From: JAAYGD01 sp964428195
GTDB taxonomy: Bacteria > Bacillota_I > Bacilli_A > RF39 > UBA660
Assembly: GCA_964428195.1 (NCBI GenBank)
Contig: CAYRXC010000015.1
Coordinates: 1-19,807, forward strand
Length of the DNA stretch: 19,807 bases
Direction of reading: 5' to 3'
Below the pieces are notes generated by a model. That model worked only from the letters and a program-made list of their open reading frames with translations. It was not told where the DNA came from and did no database searches. Of this stretch, positions 14,163 through 19,807 are shown piece after piece. The translations under genes were made by a program, and so were the position numbers. How positions within the stretch are numbered: the first letter of the stretch is position 1; every line of letters starts with the position of its first letter.

Positions 14163-14762
14163 TTATAACCTATTTATTAAAGCATCTCCGCCCATATTTT
14201 TTTCGTTGATATATTTAATTATTGAAGTTTCTATTTCCTCATCACTCATATTATCTTTTAATAAACCTCCATCAACTATACCATTCAGTAGAATCTTAAT
14301 ACTATCTGTGTCAGACGGATCATTTGATTGTATTTTAATCGCCTTATTTATTGTTTCGTTATATAAAAGGCCCTTTAAAAGAACAGGATAATGATCATAC
14401 ATTTCTCCTCTTAAACTGTTTATAAAATAATATATTAATTTATTATAGACTTTAAATATATCTTTATTGATACTAACAGCCATAAAATACATTGTTAATA
14501 ATGAGAATAAATCTCTTTTTTTAAATTTTTCACAAAATTCACTATCATAATCACTATCATCCATTGCTGAATTTAAAGTTTCTTCAATAGCTTTAATCTG
14601 TTCAACCATTAATAAAGATTCATTATCTTCTATTTTGTCATTAATATAATCTGGCATATTAGACATAATATATAGCTTTTCATCATTAAATCTGTTTAAA
14701 TTTTCTTTCATAAATTCAAGTATTGATTTTATAATATTTATTAATTCTATTTTTCTTTCCAT
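14163..14762 (-). CDS. Acidic helical protein of unknown function
   Basis: The frame opens at a GTG (14810) but no ribosome binding site fits it. The ATG at 14762 follows AAAGAGA and gives a 199-residue protein starting MERKIELINIIKS. It looks all-helical, without TM or signal peptide, moderately acidic (DDSDYDSEFCEK near 80) and with no motif I recognise. It has an extended -10 promoter candidate (14783-14791), and the photolyase follows 34 bp downstream, possibly co-transcribed. Function unknown. Confidence 0.65.
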   Translation of the reverse strand: MERKIELINIIKSILEFMKENLNRFNDEKLYIMSNMPDYINDKIEDNESLLMVEQIKAIEETLNSAMDDSDYDSEFCEKFKKRDLFSLLTMYFMAVSINKDIFKVYNKLIYYFINSLRGEMYDHYPVLLKGLLYNETINKAIKIQSNDPSDTDSIKILLNGIVDGGLLKDNMSDEEIETSIIKYINEKNMGGDALINRL

Positions 14763-14782
14763 AAATCTCTTTCTCAAATAAA

Positions 14783-14820
14783 ATAATAGCACATATATAG
14801 TCAAATGCACCCTTATTTGA
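14783..14820 (-). promoter_or_regulatory. Extended -10 promoter with inverted repeat
   Basis: TGCTATTAT (14783-14791) is an extended -10 for the gene at 14762. Upstream on the same strand TCAAAT (14815-14820) and ATTTGA (14801-14806) form a 6-bp inverted repeat with an 8-bp spacer, covering the -35 zone; it may be an operator. Confidence 0.35.
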
Positions 14821-14834
14821 AGTTGTATTAATAA

Positions 14835-15530
14835 TTAACCCTCGTGTTTTTCTTCATATATTTTTTCGCTAATAACTCCATCTACAATTATGTATACTTT
14901 ATCACAAAATTCTAGCATTCTTTCGTCGTGTGTAACCATAATAGTAGCTTTCTTTTGCTCCTTAGTTTCTTTTGCAAGCAATTTCACCACTTCGTAAGCT
15001 TTTTTTGTATCTAAACTTGCCGTTGGTTCATCCGCAAATATTACCGAAGGTTTATGATATAGTGCTTTTGCTATTGCAGACCTTTGTCTTTCTCCCCCTG
15101 ATAACTCATTAGGATATTTATTTTTAAGTTTTTCTACATCGAGTTTTAAAAACAATTCATCCATCCATGATTGATTGATTTTTGAATTATTTATTTTATT
15201 ATATAAAACCATTTGCTCTTTAATAGTTAAAAATGGTATTAAATTTGATGATTGCAAAATAAAACCAATATGTTCTAATCTTAATTTGGATTTCTCTTTA
15301 ATATTCAGATCACTAAAAGGTTTATTCTTTAATAAAACAGTTCCGGTGGTAGGTTTTTGCAGTCCTCCAAGTATAGTTAAAAATGTAGACTTTCCAGATC
15401 CAGAAGGTCCTATTATTCCAATCAATTCTCCTTCATATGCCACAAAATTTGTTTTTTTAAGTGCATTGATTATATTATCACCTTGTAAAAAGTCTTTAGT
15501 TACATCTATCATTTCAATTAATGGTTCCAT
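14835..15530 (-). CDS. ABC transporter ATPase (HrtA/LolD/MacB type)
   Basis: 231 residues, a complete ATPase of the MacB/LolD/HrtA class. Walker A GPSGSGKST (41-49), Q-loop Gln93, signature LSGGERQ (143-149), Walker B VIFADEP (163-169), D-loop ASLD (171-174) and switch His201 in VTHDERM are all present. The permease gene ends 1 bp before its ATG, and the GGAGG ribosome binding site overlaps the permease stop, so translation is coupled. The single FtsX permease plus small ATPase matches HrtAB-like exporters (two ATPases and two permeases per complex), which in Firmicutes relieve heme or other membrane stress. The substrate cannot be told from sequence. Confidence 0.92.
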   Translation of the reverse strand: MEPLIEMIDVTKDFLQGDNIINALKKTNFVAYEGELIGIIGPSGSGKSTFLTILGGLQKPTTGTVLLKNKPFSDLNIKEKSKLRLEHIGFILQSSNLIPFLTIKEQMVLYNKINNSKINQSWMDELFLKLDVEKLKNKYPNELSGGERQRSAIAKALYHKPSVIFADEPTASLDTKKAYEVVKLLAKETKEQKKATIMVTHDERMLEFCDKVYIIVDGVISEKIYEEKHEG

Positions 15531-15531
15531 T

Positions 15532-16602
15532 TTAACCTCCTATAGCTTTCAAAGGGTCTATTTTCAATACTGCTCTTACCGAAAATAAGCCTCCAAATAA
15601 TGAGAACAAAAGAAATGCTAATGTGATGATCAAATAGAATAATATATTAAATGCAAATGGAATAAAATCAGATAAGAATATTCCGGTTAATATAGTAAAC
15701 ATAAGTCCTATTAAAAGTCCAATAATTATTAACAAAAAGGTTTGAATAATTACAGAACCACCTATGTATTTATTAGATATGCCTTGTGCTTTCATAACAC
15801 CAAACATGCTTGTTTTTTGAATCGTCAATACATAAATAAATATTCCTAATACAAAAGCAGTTATTATTATCAAAAATATTATCATAACCGAAAAGGTTAA
15901 TACTTGAGCATTATATCCAGGTAAAGTTGAAATATAATCTTCTGTAGAGTATGACAATAAGTCATCTGATAAATCATTAATTTCTCCTTTTATTATTGCT
16001 CCACTAAATAAATCGAGAGTATTATTATTGCCATATCTATATTCTTGCCATGATTTTAAACTCATATATACAACAGGAGCCGTTTGATAAGTAGTTTTAG
16101 AAGAAAAACCTATGATTTCATATTTATTTTCGCTACCAGTAATTCCAAAAAAATCTCCGATATTGTAGCCTTCTTTTTTAAATTCTTCATCTACAATAAC
16201 CTTATTGTCTATCAATTCTAAGTCCTTTAATTCCTGTGGTTTAATAAAACTATCATTTTCTATTCCAAAAAAATAAACGTCTAGTCTTGATTCAAGAACA
16301 TTTTCAGATGATGGGTTATTGATTACTGCGGGAAATAAACCAAGTTTTGATTTTAAACCATTCGTTTTTATAGAATCAAAATCTTCTTGGTTCATATAAG
16401 ACATCATCATATTATCATTAGAATCAACTGTTAATATAACATTATTTGACTCCCATTTATTTATTGCATTTGTATAAGATGATGCCAAGCCATTTGCAAG
16501 AGAAGTTAAAAAATATACTAAATAGCTAATCAAGATTACTACCGCAATTATTAAAGTAAATTTTGCTTTTGAATATTTTAATTCTTTAAATGCTAAAAAC
16601 AT
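15532..16602 (-). CDS. FtsX-type ABC permease (HrtB/DevC-like)
   Basis: 356 residues, like HrtB (about 350). One TM (about 14-35), a roughly 190-residue extracytoplasmic domain, then three TMs (about 228-258, 278-303, 310-337). The FtsX core is clear: SMFGVMKAQGISNKYIGGSV between TM2 and TM3, and the C-terminal VRAVLKIDPLKAIGG. Such mechanotransmission permeases work with the MacB-type ATPase encoded next. It begins 10 bp after the glutathione peroxidase stop with its own GAGGAGG site, so all three are probably one operon. Heme export or resistance is a reasonable guess from the family and the peroxidase neighbour, not shown by the sequence. Confidence 0.87.
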   Translation of the reverse strand: MFLAFKELKYSKAKFTLIIAVVILISYLVYFLTSLANGLASSYTNAINKWESNNVILTVDSNDNMMMSYMNQEDFDSIKTNGLKSKLGLFPAVINNPSSENVLESRLDVYFFGIENDSFIKPQELKDLELIDNKVIVDEEFKKEGYNIGDFFGITGSENKYEIIGFSSKTTYQTAPVVYMSLKSWQEYRYGNNNTLDLFSGAIIKGEINDLSDDLLSYSTEDYISTLPGYNAQVLTFSVMIIFLIIITAFVLGIFIYVLTIQKTSMFGVMKAQGISNKYIGGSVIIQTFLLIIIGLLIGLMFTILTGIFLSDFIPFAFNILFYLIITLAFLLFSLFGGLFSVRAVLKIDPLKAIGG

Positions 16603-16612
16603 AAATCCTCCT

Positions 16613-17101
16613 CTATTTTTTTCTTTCTTTTAATAATTTTTCTATGTCTTCAGCAATTTGCATAGGTTTTATTCGAGGAGAATACCTCTTTATCACCTTG
16701 CCTTCTTTATCCACTAGAAATTTTGTAAAATTCCACTTAATCCTTTTATTCAGAAATCCTTTTTGATGCCTTTTTAAATAAGTGTATAAAATCGATTCAT
16801 CATCCCCATTAACATTTATTTTTTCAAACCTAGGAAAAGTAGTTTGAAACTTAATAGTACAATAATCGTTTATTTCTTCATTTGTTCCCGGAGCATCATT
16901 TCCAAATTGATTGCATGGAAAATCTAATATTTCAAAATCTTTATCCTTAAACTTATCATAAAGTTTTTGAAGTTCTTCATACTGAGGTGTAAAAAAACAC
17001 TCAGTTGCTGTATTGACAATTAATAATACCTTCCCTTTATAACGCGAAAAAGACACTACATTATTATTAATATCTTCTACTCTAATTTGATATAAGCTCA
17101 T
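16613..17101 (-). CDS. Glutathione peroxidase family (thiol) peroxidase
   Basis: 162 residues, normal for bacterial GPx. The peroxidatic Cys35 is in NTATECFFTPQYEEL (usually N-x-AS-x-C-G), followed by FPCNQFG (61-67, with Cys63 and Gln65) and the WNFTKFLVDKEG segment (Trp-Asn of the catalytic tetrad). It reduces peroxides, in bacteria mostly with thioredoxin rather than glutathione. The usual Gly after Cys35 is Phe, and GNDAPG replaces the common GxQEPG, so it is a divergent but complete member. GGGAGG precedes the ATG; TATAAT at 17140-17145 is a likely -10. First gene of an operon with the HrtAB-like transporter. Confidence 0.92.
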   Translation of the reverse strand: MSLYQIRVEDINNNVVSFSRYKGKVLLIVNTATECFFTPQYEELQKLYDKFKDKDFEILDFPCNQFGNDAPGTNEEINDYCTIKFQTTFPRFEKINVNGDDESILYTYLKRHQKGFLNKRIKWNFTKFLVDKEGKVIKRYSPRIKPMQIAEDIEKLLKERKK

Positions 17102-17139
17102 AATTACCTCCCATGATTTTATAATTTACTTACATATAT

Positions 17140-17145
17140 ATTATA
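17140..17145 (-). promoter_or_regulatory. Candidate -10 box for the peroxidase/ABC operon
   Basis: Perfect TATAAT on the minus strand about 39 bp before the ATG at 17101; the -35 zone is AT-rich without a good match. The rest of the 17102-17224 gap shows only AT-rich sequence. Confidence 0.4.
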
Positions 17146-17224
17146 CACTATATAAATATAAAGAGACTATATATAAGTTGCTTATGATCTAATATACTAA
17201 ATAGGATGATTAATTAATTATAAT

Positions 17225-17294
17225 AAAAAAGAATTCCTTGTTGGAATTCGACTTTTACCAATAATGTGGCAATATTCAAATAGGCACAAAACGT
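17225..17294 (-). repeat. Dispersed 3'-UTR repeat with terminator, copy 1
   Basis: Minus strand, directly after the radical SAM stop: a box TTTTGTGCCTATTTGAATAT (17271-17290) continuing into TGCCACATTA, then a hairpin GAATTCC-AACAA-GGAATTC (17231-17249) and a T6 tract. It acts as an intrinsic terminator for the radical SAM gene. Copies at 18727-18801 and 19465-19541 share the box and its order relative to the hairpin. Confidence 0.75.
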
Positions 17295-17300
17295 TCTTGT

Positions 17301-18113
17301 CTATTTTTTCGCTATTTCTTCGTGATAGAAATAATTTTTATACTTTATATTATTTTCTTTGCAAAAATCAGCAATTTCTATTGATAGCTTCTTCCAGTAT
17401 GTTTTATCGTTGTTCAAATATATCTTTTCATATTCACTATAGAATTGATTAAATTCATATTTAACATAGTTTAAAATACTATATTTATATTCTCCACGAA
17501 GATTTAAATTCTCAAACCAATACTCATCAACAAAACTATTTGTTTTAATTATTATTTCTTTAAAATTGGTTATAAACGGAAATATTGGGGACATAAATAA
17601 TATAGTTTTTATTCCATTATCATGCAATTTTTTCAATGCTTTTATTCGCTCCTCGATAGAGGATGCATTATCCATATCATTTTTGAATTTTTCATCTAAA
17701 GTGTTAATAGACATTGCAACACTTACATTTTTCAGTTGTTTTAATATATCTATATCTCTTAAAATTAAACTAGATTTTGTAGAAATGCTTATATTACATT
17801 CTGCTTCTTTTAATTGTTCTAATATGTTTCTGGTTAATCTATATTTTTCTTCTAAAGGATTATAACAATCTGTTACAGATGACAAAAATACATTTTTATT
17901 TTCTATTTTTTTAATATCAATTAATTTATTACATTGTTTAACATCTACAAACTCTCCCCATGGTTCTTTATGATTAGTAAATCTTTTCATGAATCTTGCA
18001 TAACAATATTTACATCCATGGGGACATCCTATATAAGGGTTGATTACAAAATCACACCCCGGTAATTTCGATCTTGTTAAATAATCTGGAACATTTAATA
18101 TATTAACTTTCAC
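17301..18113 (-). CDS. SPL-family radical SAM protein
   Basis: 270 residues. The [4Fe-4S] motif is Cys30-x3-Cys34-x2-Cys37 in GCPHGCKYCYARF, with a LPGCDFVINPYIGC lead-in and the SSVTDCYNPLEEKYRLTR segment typical of the spore photoproduct lyase-like / Rv2578c-like radical SAM group. True spore photoproduct lyase needs a further Cys near the C-terminus and occurs with sporulation genes, neither of which is evident, so a lyase function is not claimed; many non-sporulating bacteria carry this group with unknown substrates. The start is a GTG (18113) with AAGGGGG 4 nt upstream; the overlapping ATG is out of frame and stops at once. Terminated by repeat copy 1. Confidence 0.85.
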   Translation of the reverse strand: MKVNILNVPDYLTRSKLPGCDFVINPYIGCPHGCKYCYARFMKRFTNHKEPWGEFVDVKQCNKLIDIKKIENKNVFLSSVTDCYNPLEEKYRLTRNILEQLKEAECNISISTKSSLILRDIDILKQLKNVSVAMSINTLDEKFKNDMDNASSIEERIKALKKLHDNGIKTILFMSPIFPFITNFKEIIIKTNSFVDEYWFENLNLRGEYKYSILNYVKYEFNQFYSEYEKIYLNNDKTYWKKLSIEIADFCKENNIKYKNYFYHEEIAKK

Positions 18114-18230
18114 ATATCCCCCTTACTTTTTTATACTACGTTTTGAAATTTAACGTCTTAAAGTCTTTATTCTATCAATAAAAAGTTTCACAATTTTTTT
18201 GCTTTTTGTTATTAATTAAATTTATGATAA

Positions 18231-18692
18231 TCATATATTGTTTTTCCTAAATTCAGACAATATTAATAAGTCATCAATATATTTTTCATCATTAATTTCA
18301 AAGATAATTGGAATGTTTTTCCTGGTTTTTCCCATTGGTTTTGCACTTTTTATTAAATTACTAGTTTCTTTGCTAATTGGTAAAGCCAATAACTCTGGTC
18401 TTGACATAGCAGAAAAGAAAAATGATATCTTAAAAAATCCGTTCCATATTGATAACCAAAATATAGGTTTTACTTTGTTGGTTCCCCTATTAGTAACCCA
18501 TTTATATTCGCCTTTTGAAAGCCAAGCTTTTCCGTCGTTATAATATCTCCAATCCATAAGGCTAATATTTATTTGTTTTAGGCTACTAACAAATTTCATG
18601 TACGTGCTATTTACTAAACCTAACCCTTCAGCAATTATTTCTTCGGTTGGTTTTGTTGAAGGATCTCTTAATAATTGGTATTTATTATCCAT
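18231..18692 (-). CDS. DUF3788 family protein
   Basis: 153 residues, cytosolic. The pattern DWRYYNDGKAWLSKGEYKW (about 47-65), then WLSIWNGFFKISFFF, then a short C-terminal IIFEINDEKYIDDLLIL matches DUF3788, a small family of unknown function often annotated near stress and methyltransferase genes. AGAGGTG precedes the ATG. It is the only gene in the window ending in TGA; reading that codon as Trp would add only three residues before TAA. A -10 lies at 18711-18716. Confidence 0.72.
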   Translation of the reverse strand: MDNKYQLLRDPSTKPTEEIIAEGLGLVNSTYMKFVSSLKQINISLMDWRYYNDGKAWLSKGEYKWVTNRGTNKVKPIFWLSIWNGFFKISFFFSAMSRPELLALPISKETSNLIKSAKPMGKTRKNIPIIFEINDEKYIDDLLILSEFRKNNI

Positions 18693-18710
18693 GTTTTCAC
18701 CTCTTATCTA

Positions 18711-18716
18711 ATTATA
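18711..18716 (-). promoter_or_regulatory. Candidate promoter for the DUF3788 gene
   Basis: TATAAT on the minus strand 19 bp before the ATG at 18692, with TTGTTT about 18 bp upstream (inside the neighbouring repeat/terminator). Confidence 0.45.
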
Positions 18717-18726
18717 TACTATTTTT

Positions 18727-18801
18727 TAAAACGAAAACAAGTTCACTTATTGGAATTATCTTATTTCTATTTATCGTGCGATATTTCTAAAGGTGCAAAA
18801 T
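18727..18801 (-). repeat. Dispersed 3'-UTR repeat, diverged copy 2
   Basis: After the methyltransferase stop the minus strand reads TTTTGCACCTTTAGAAATAT and then CGCACGATAA, aligning with the box of copies 1 and 3 at reduced identity. The following AATTCC half-arm is kept, but the hairpin is replaced by a small AAGTGAACTT palindrome and TTTTCGTTTT. Weaker terminator; degenerate member of the family. Confidence 0.55.
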
Positions 18802-18804
18802 GTT

Positions 18805-19431
18805 TTAGATTTTTCCACGGACGATTTCAATAATCCCCGCACATGAAGATATTTGATTATATTTGCAATGCAAATCTATTAGCTTTTTTAAATTATCCCA
18901 TATAATATATATTTCCGAATCATCCCAATCTTCTTTGTTTTCTTTATGACATCTATTAAAATCATCTTCTGTTTCAAAAGCAATATCTAATACTATTATT
19001 GTTCCTCCTATTTTTAAATGATTATATAATAATTTTATAAATTGCACTTTCTTTTCATTTGTTAAATGATGAAAAGCATAAGAAGAAATAATATAATCAA
19101 ATTTTTCCTCAATAATTTCTTTTGGCAAACCATTATTAAAGTCATGTTTAATTAATTTGGCATTTGGCATTTTTTTAGAAGCTATTTCAATCATATTTTC
19201 AGAAAAATCTATTCCATATATTTGGAATCCTCTGTTATATAATTTTTCAGTTAGGGTTCCTGTTCCAAACCCAATATCTAGAATTTTTTTACTTTTATTA
19301 TCTTCTATAATTTTATCATAAATATATGTTAACCCTTTATAATAACCGTCAAATGGATAACACTTACTGTTTCTATCTACCGTATTATCATATTCATCAG
19401 ACCATAAATCAAATCCTTTGCTATCTAACAT
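18805..19431 (-). CDS. Class I SAM-dependent methyltransferase
   Basis: 208 residues. The SAM-binding core is clear: motif I ILDIGFGTGTL (50-60), the acidic ribose-binding Asp75 in YGIDFSENMIEIA, motif II/III HDFNNGLP (about 96-103) and SSYAFHHLTNEKK, and post-motif GGTIIVLDIAF. This is the Methyltransf_25/UbiE-like group of small-molecule methyltransferases; the substrate is unknown. AGGAGAG precedes the ATG, and a TATAAT (19451-19456) lies 19 bp upstream, just after the terminator of repeat copy 3. Apparently monocistronic and complete. Confidence 0.88.
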   Translation of the reverse strand: MLDSKGFDLWSDEYDNTVDRNSKCYPFDGYYKGLTYIYDKIIEDNKSKKILDIGFGTGTLTEKLYNRGFQIYGIDFSENMIEIASKKMPNAKLIKHDFNNGLPKEIIEEKFDYIISSYAFHHLTNEKKVQFIKLLYNHLKIGGTIIVLDIAFETEDDFNRCHKENKEDWDDSEIYIIWDNLKKLIDLHCKYNQISSCAGIIEIVRGKI

Positions 19432-19450
19432 TTTTTCTCTCCTATAATAG

Positions 19451-19456
19451 ATTATA
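19451..19456 (-). promoter_or_regulatory. Candidate -10 box for the methyltransferase
   Basis: Perfect TATAAT on the minus strand. The -35 zone falls in the T-run of the adjacent terminator, so no consensus -35 can be assigned. Confidence 0.45.
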
Positions 19457-19464
19457 CTATAACT

Positions 19465-19541
19465 TGATAAAAAAAAACGAATTCTTTATCGGAATTCGTT
19501 TTTTTTCTTAATGGGGCAATATTCCAATAGGCACAAAAATA
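19465..19541 (-). repeat. Dispersed 3'-UTR repeat with bidirectional terminator, copy 3
   Basis: Minus strand: TTTTGTGCCTATTGGAATAT (19519-19538) continuing TGCCCCATTA, then a hairpin of AACGAATTC / GAATTCGTT arms (19476-19484, 19492-19500, 7-nt loop) with A and T runs on both sides, so it can terminate in both directions. It directly follows the S51 peptidase stop at 19544. Confidence 0.75.
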
Positions 19542-19543
19542 TT

Positions 19544-19807
19544 TTATAATAACTTAATTAATCTATCGTTATCTTTTATTTTAAATACATCATTTGGAAT
19601 TAATTTCAACAATTCAGAATCTAAGCTATCATAATGTGGAATAATTATTTTATTAAAAATAGTAAAACCATTATCTGAAATTTTTACACTTCCTATTGAA
19701 GTATCTACATACCTTTTTGACATTATCATTGCGCCAGCAGATTGGCCAATTATGACATTACCATTATTCATAAAATCTAAAATCACATCATAATATCCAT
19801 TATTTAT
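19544..19807 (-). CDS. Peptidase S51 (PepE / cyanophycinase-like), 3' part
   Basis: The frame is open to the right edge (87 residues visible, 5' end missing). The internal GTG at 19786 is not a start; codons upstream (NNGYYDVILDF) continue the protein. The nucleophile elbow GQSAGAMIMS carries the catalytic Ser of S51 peptidases, and IIPHYDSLDSEL supplies the His segment (PHYD). S51 enzymes cleave after Asp (dipeptidase E) or in related peptides. After PHYD a full PepE usually has many more residues, including a last Asp/Glu, but here only about 28 follow before TAA, and repeat copy 3 begins directly after. The C-terminus may therefore be shortened. Confidence 0.8.
   Translation of the reverse strand: MNNGYYDVILDFMNNGNVIIGQSAGAMIMSKRYVDTSIGSVKISDNGFTIFNKIIIPHYDSLDSELLKLIPNDVFKIKDNDRLIKLL

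Noticed and set aside
14762..14810. GTG start at 14810 for the 14163 gene
   Set aside because: No spaced ribosome binding site, and the extension overlaps the promoter; the ATG at 14762 is better.
15175..15588. 137-residue plus-strand frame across the ABC ATPase
   Set aside because: Shadow of a clear ATPase with all catalytic motifs on the minus strand.
17301..18113. True spore photoproduct lyase
   Set aside because: The CxxxCxxC core fits the wider SPL-like group, but no C-terminal catalytic Cys or sporulation context is visible.
18114..18230. Possible small RNA or tRNA in the 117-bp gap before the radical SAM gene
   Set aside because: Only AT-rich sequence with a minor ACGTT/AACGT inverted pair; no cloverleaf or conserved RNA pattern.
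18231..18233. UGA read as Trp (genetic code 4)
   Set aside because: All recognisable families are full length with standard stops and TGG for Trp, so nothing demands recoding.
17225..19541. CRISPR or insertion-sequence interpretation of the three repeats
   Set aside because: The copies are hundreds of bases apart with genes between, no uniform spacers, no terminal inverted repeats and no transposase.

Overview
The window is very AT-rich, gene-dense DNA. Nearly every gene lies on the minus strand, and most have strong AGGAGG-type ribosome binding sites. It reads with the standard code: Trp is TGG throughout, and visible stops are about 13 TAA, 9 TAG and only 1 TGA. The SipW/TasA-type secretion genes, a HrtAB-like transporter, DUF3788 and a class II photolyase suggest a low-GC Bacillota from the Bacilli/Mollicutes neighbourhood, probably an uncultured lineage. 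No rRNA, tRNA, CRISPR array, transposase or phage gene was seen.

Region 1 (about 1-12,750) is a large cell-surface locus. A minus-strand operon starts at a sigma-A-like promoter (2330-2358) and encodes two membrane-anchored beta-sandwich proteins sharing a W-[LV]-E-G-x-D-x-D-C motif, then a large anchored protein that runs off the left edge. A TasA-like gene (2487-3074) points the other way. Its weak promoter is preceded by a perfect 11-bp tandem repeat and followed by an 8-bp inverted repeat. The long minus-strand operon (12,722 down to 3,067) opens with a small TasA/camelysin-like protein, followed at once by an intrinsic terminator. Read-through expresses a paralogue, an eight-TM-plus-signal-peptidase fusion and a DUF5305-like protein. 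A second promoter (9322-9350) then precedes a signal-peptidase homologue lacking its catalytic Ser and His, a secreted protein, an unknown cytosolic protein, a membrane-tethered McrB-like AAA+ ATPase, its DUF2357/McrC-like partner without a recognisable nuclease, an active-looking SipW and a further TasA-like protein. The likely theme is secretion, processing and assembly of a surface fibre. The McrB/DUF2357 pair inside such an operon is the most unusual part.

Region 2 (12,809-19,807) is ordinary housekeeping and stress DNA: a class II DNA photolyase, a small acidic unknown protein, an operon of glutathione peroxidase plus a HrtB/HrtA-like ABC transporter, an SPL-like radical SAM protein, a DUF3788 protein, a SAM methyltransferase and the 3' part of an S51 (PepE-like) peptidase gene. 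Three minus-strand genes here (17301, 18805, 19544) are followed directly by the same repeat: a conserved box and then a hairpin. It appears to be a dispersed 3'-UTR/terminator repeat family.
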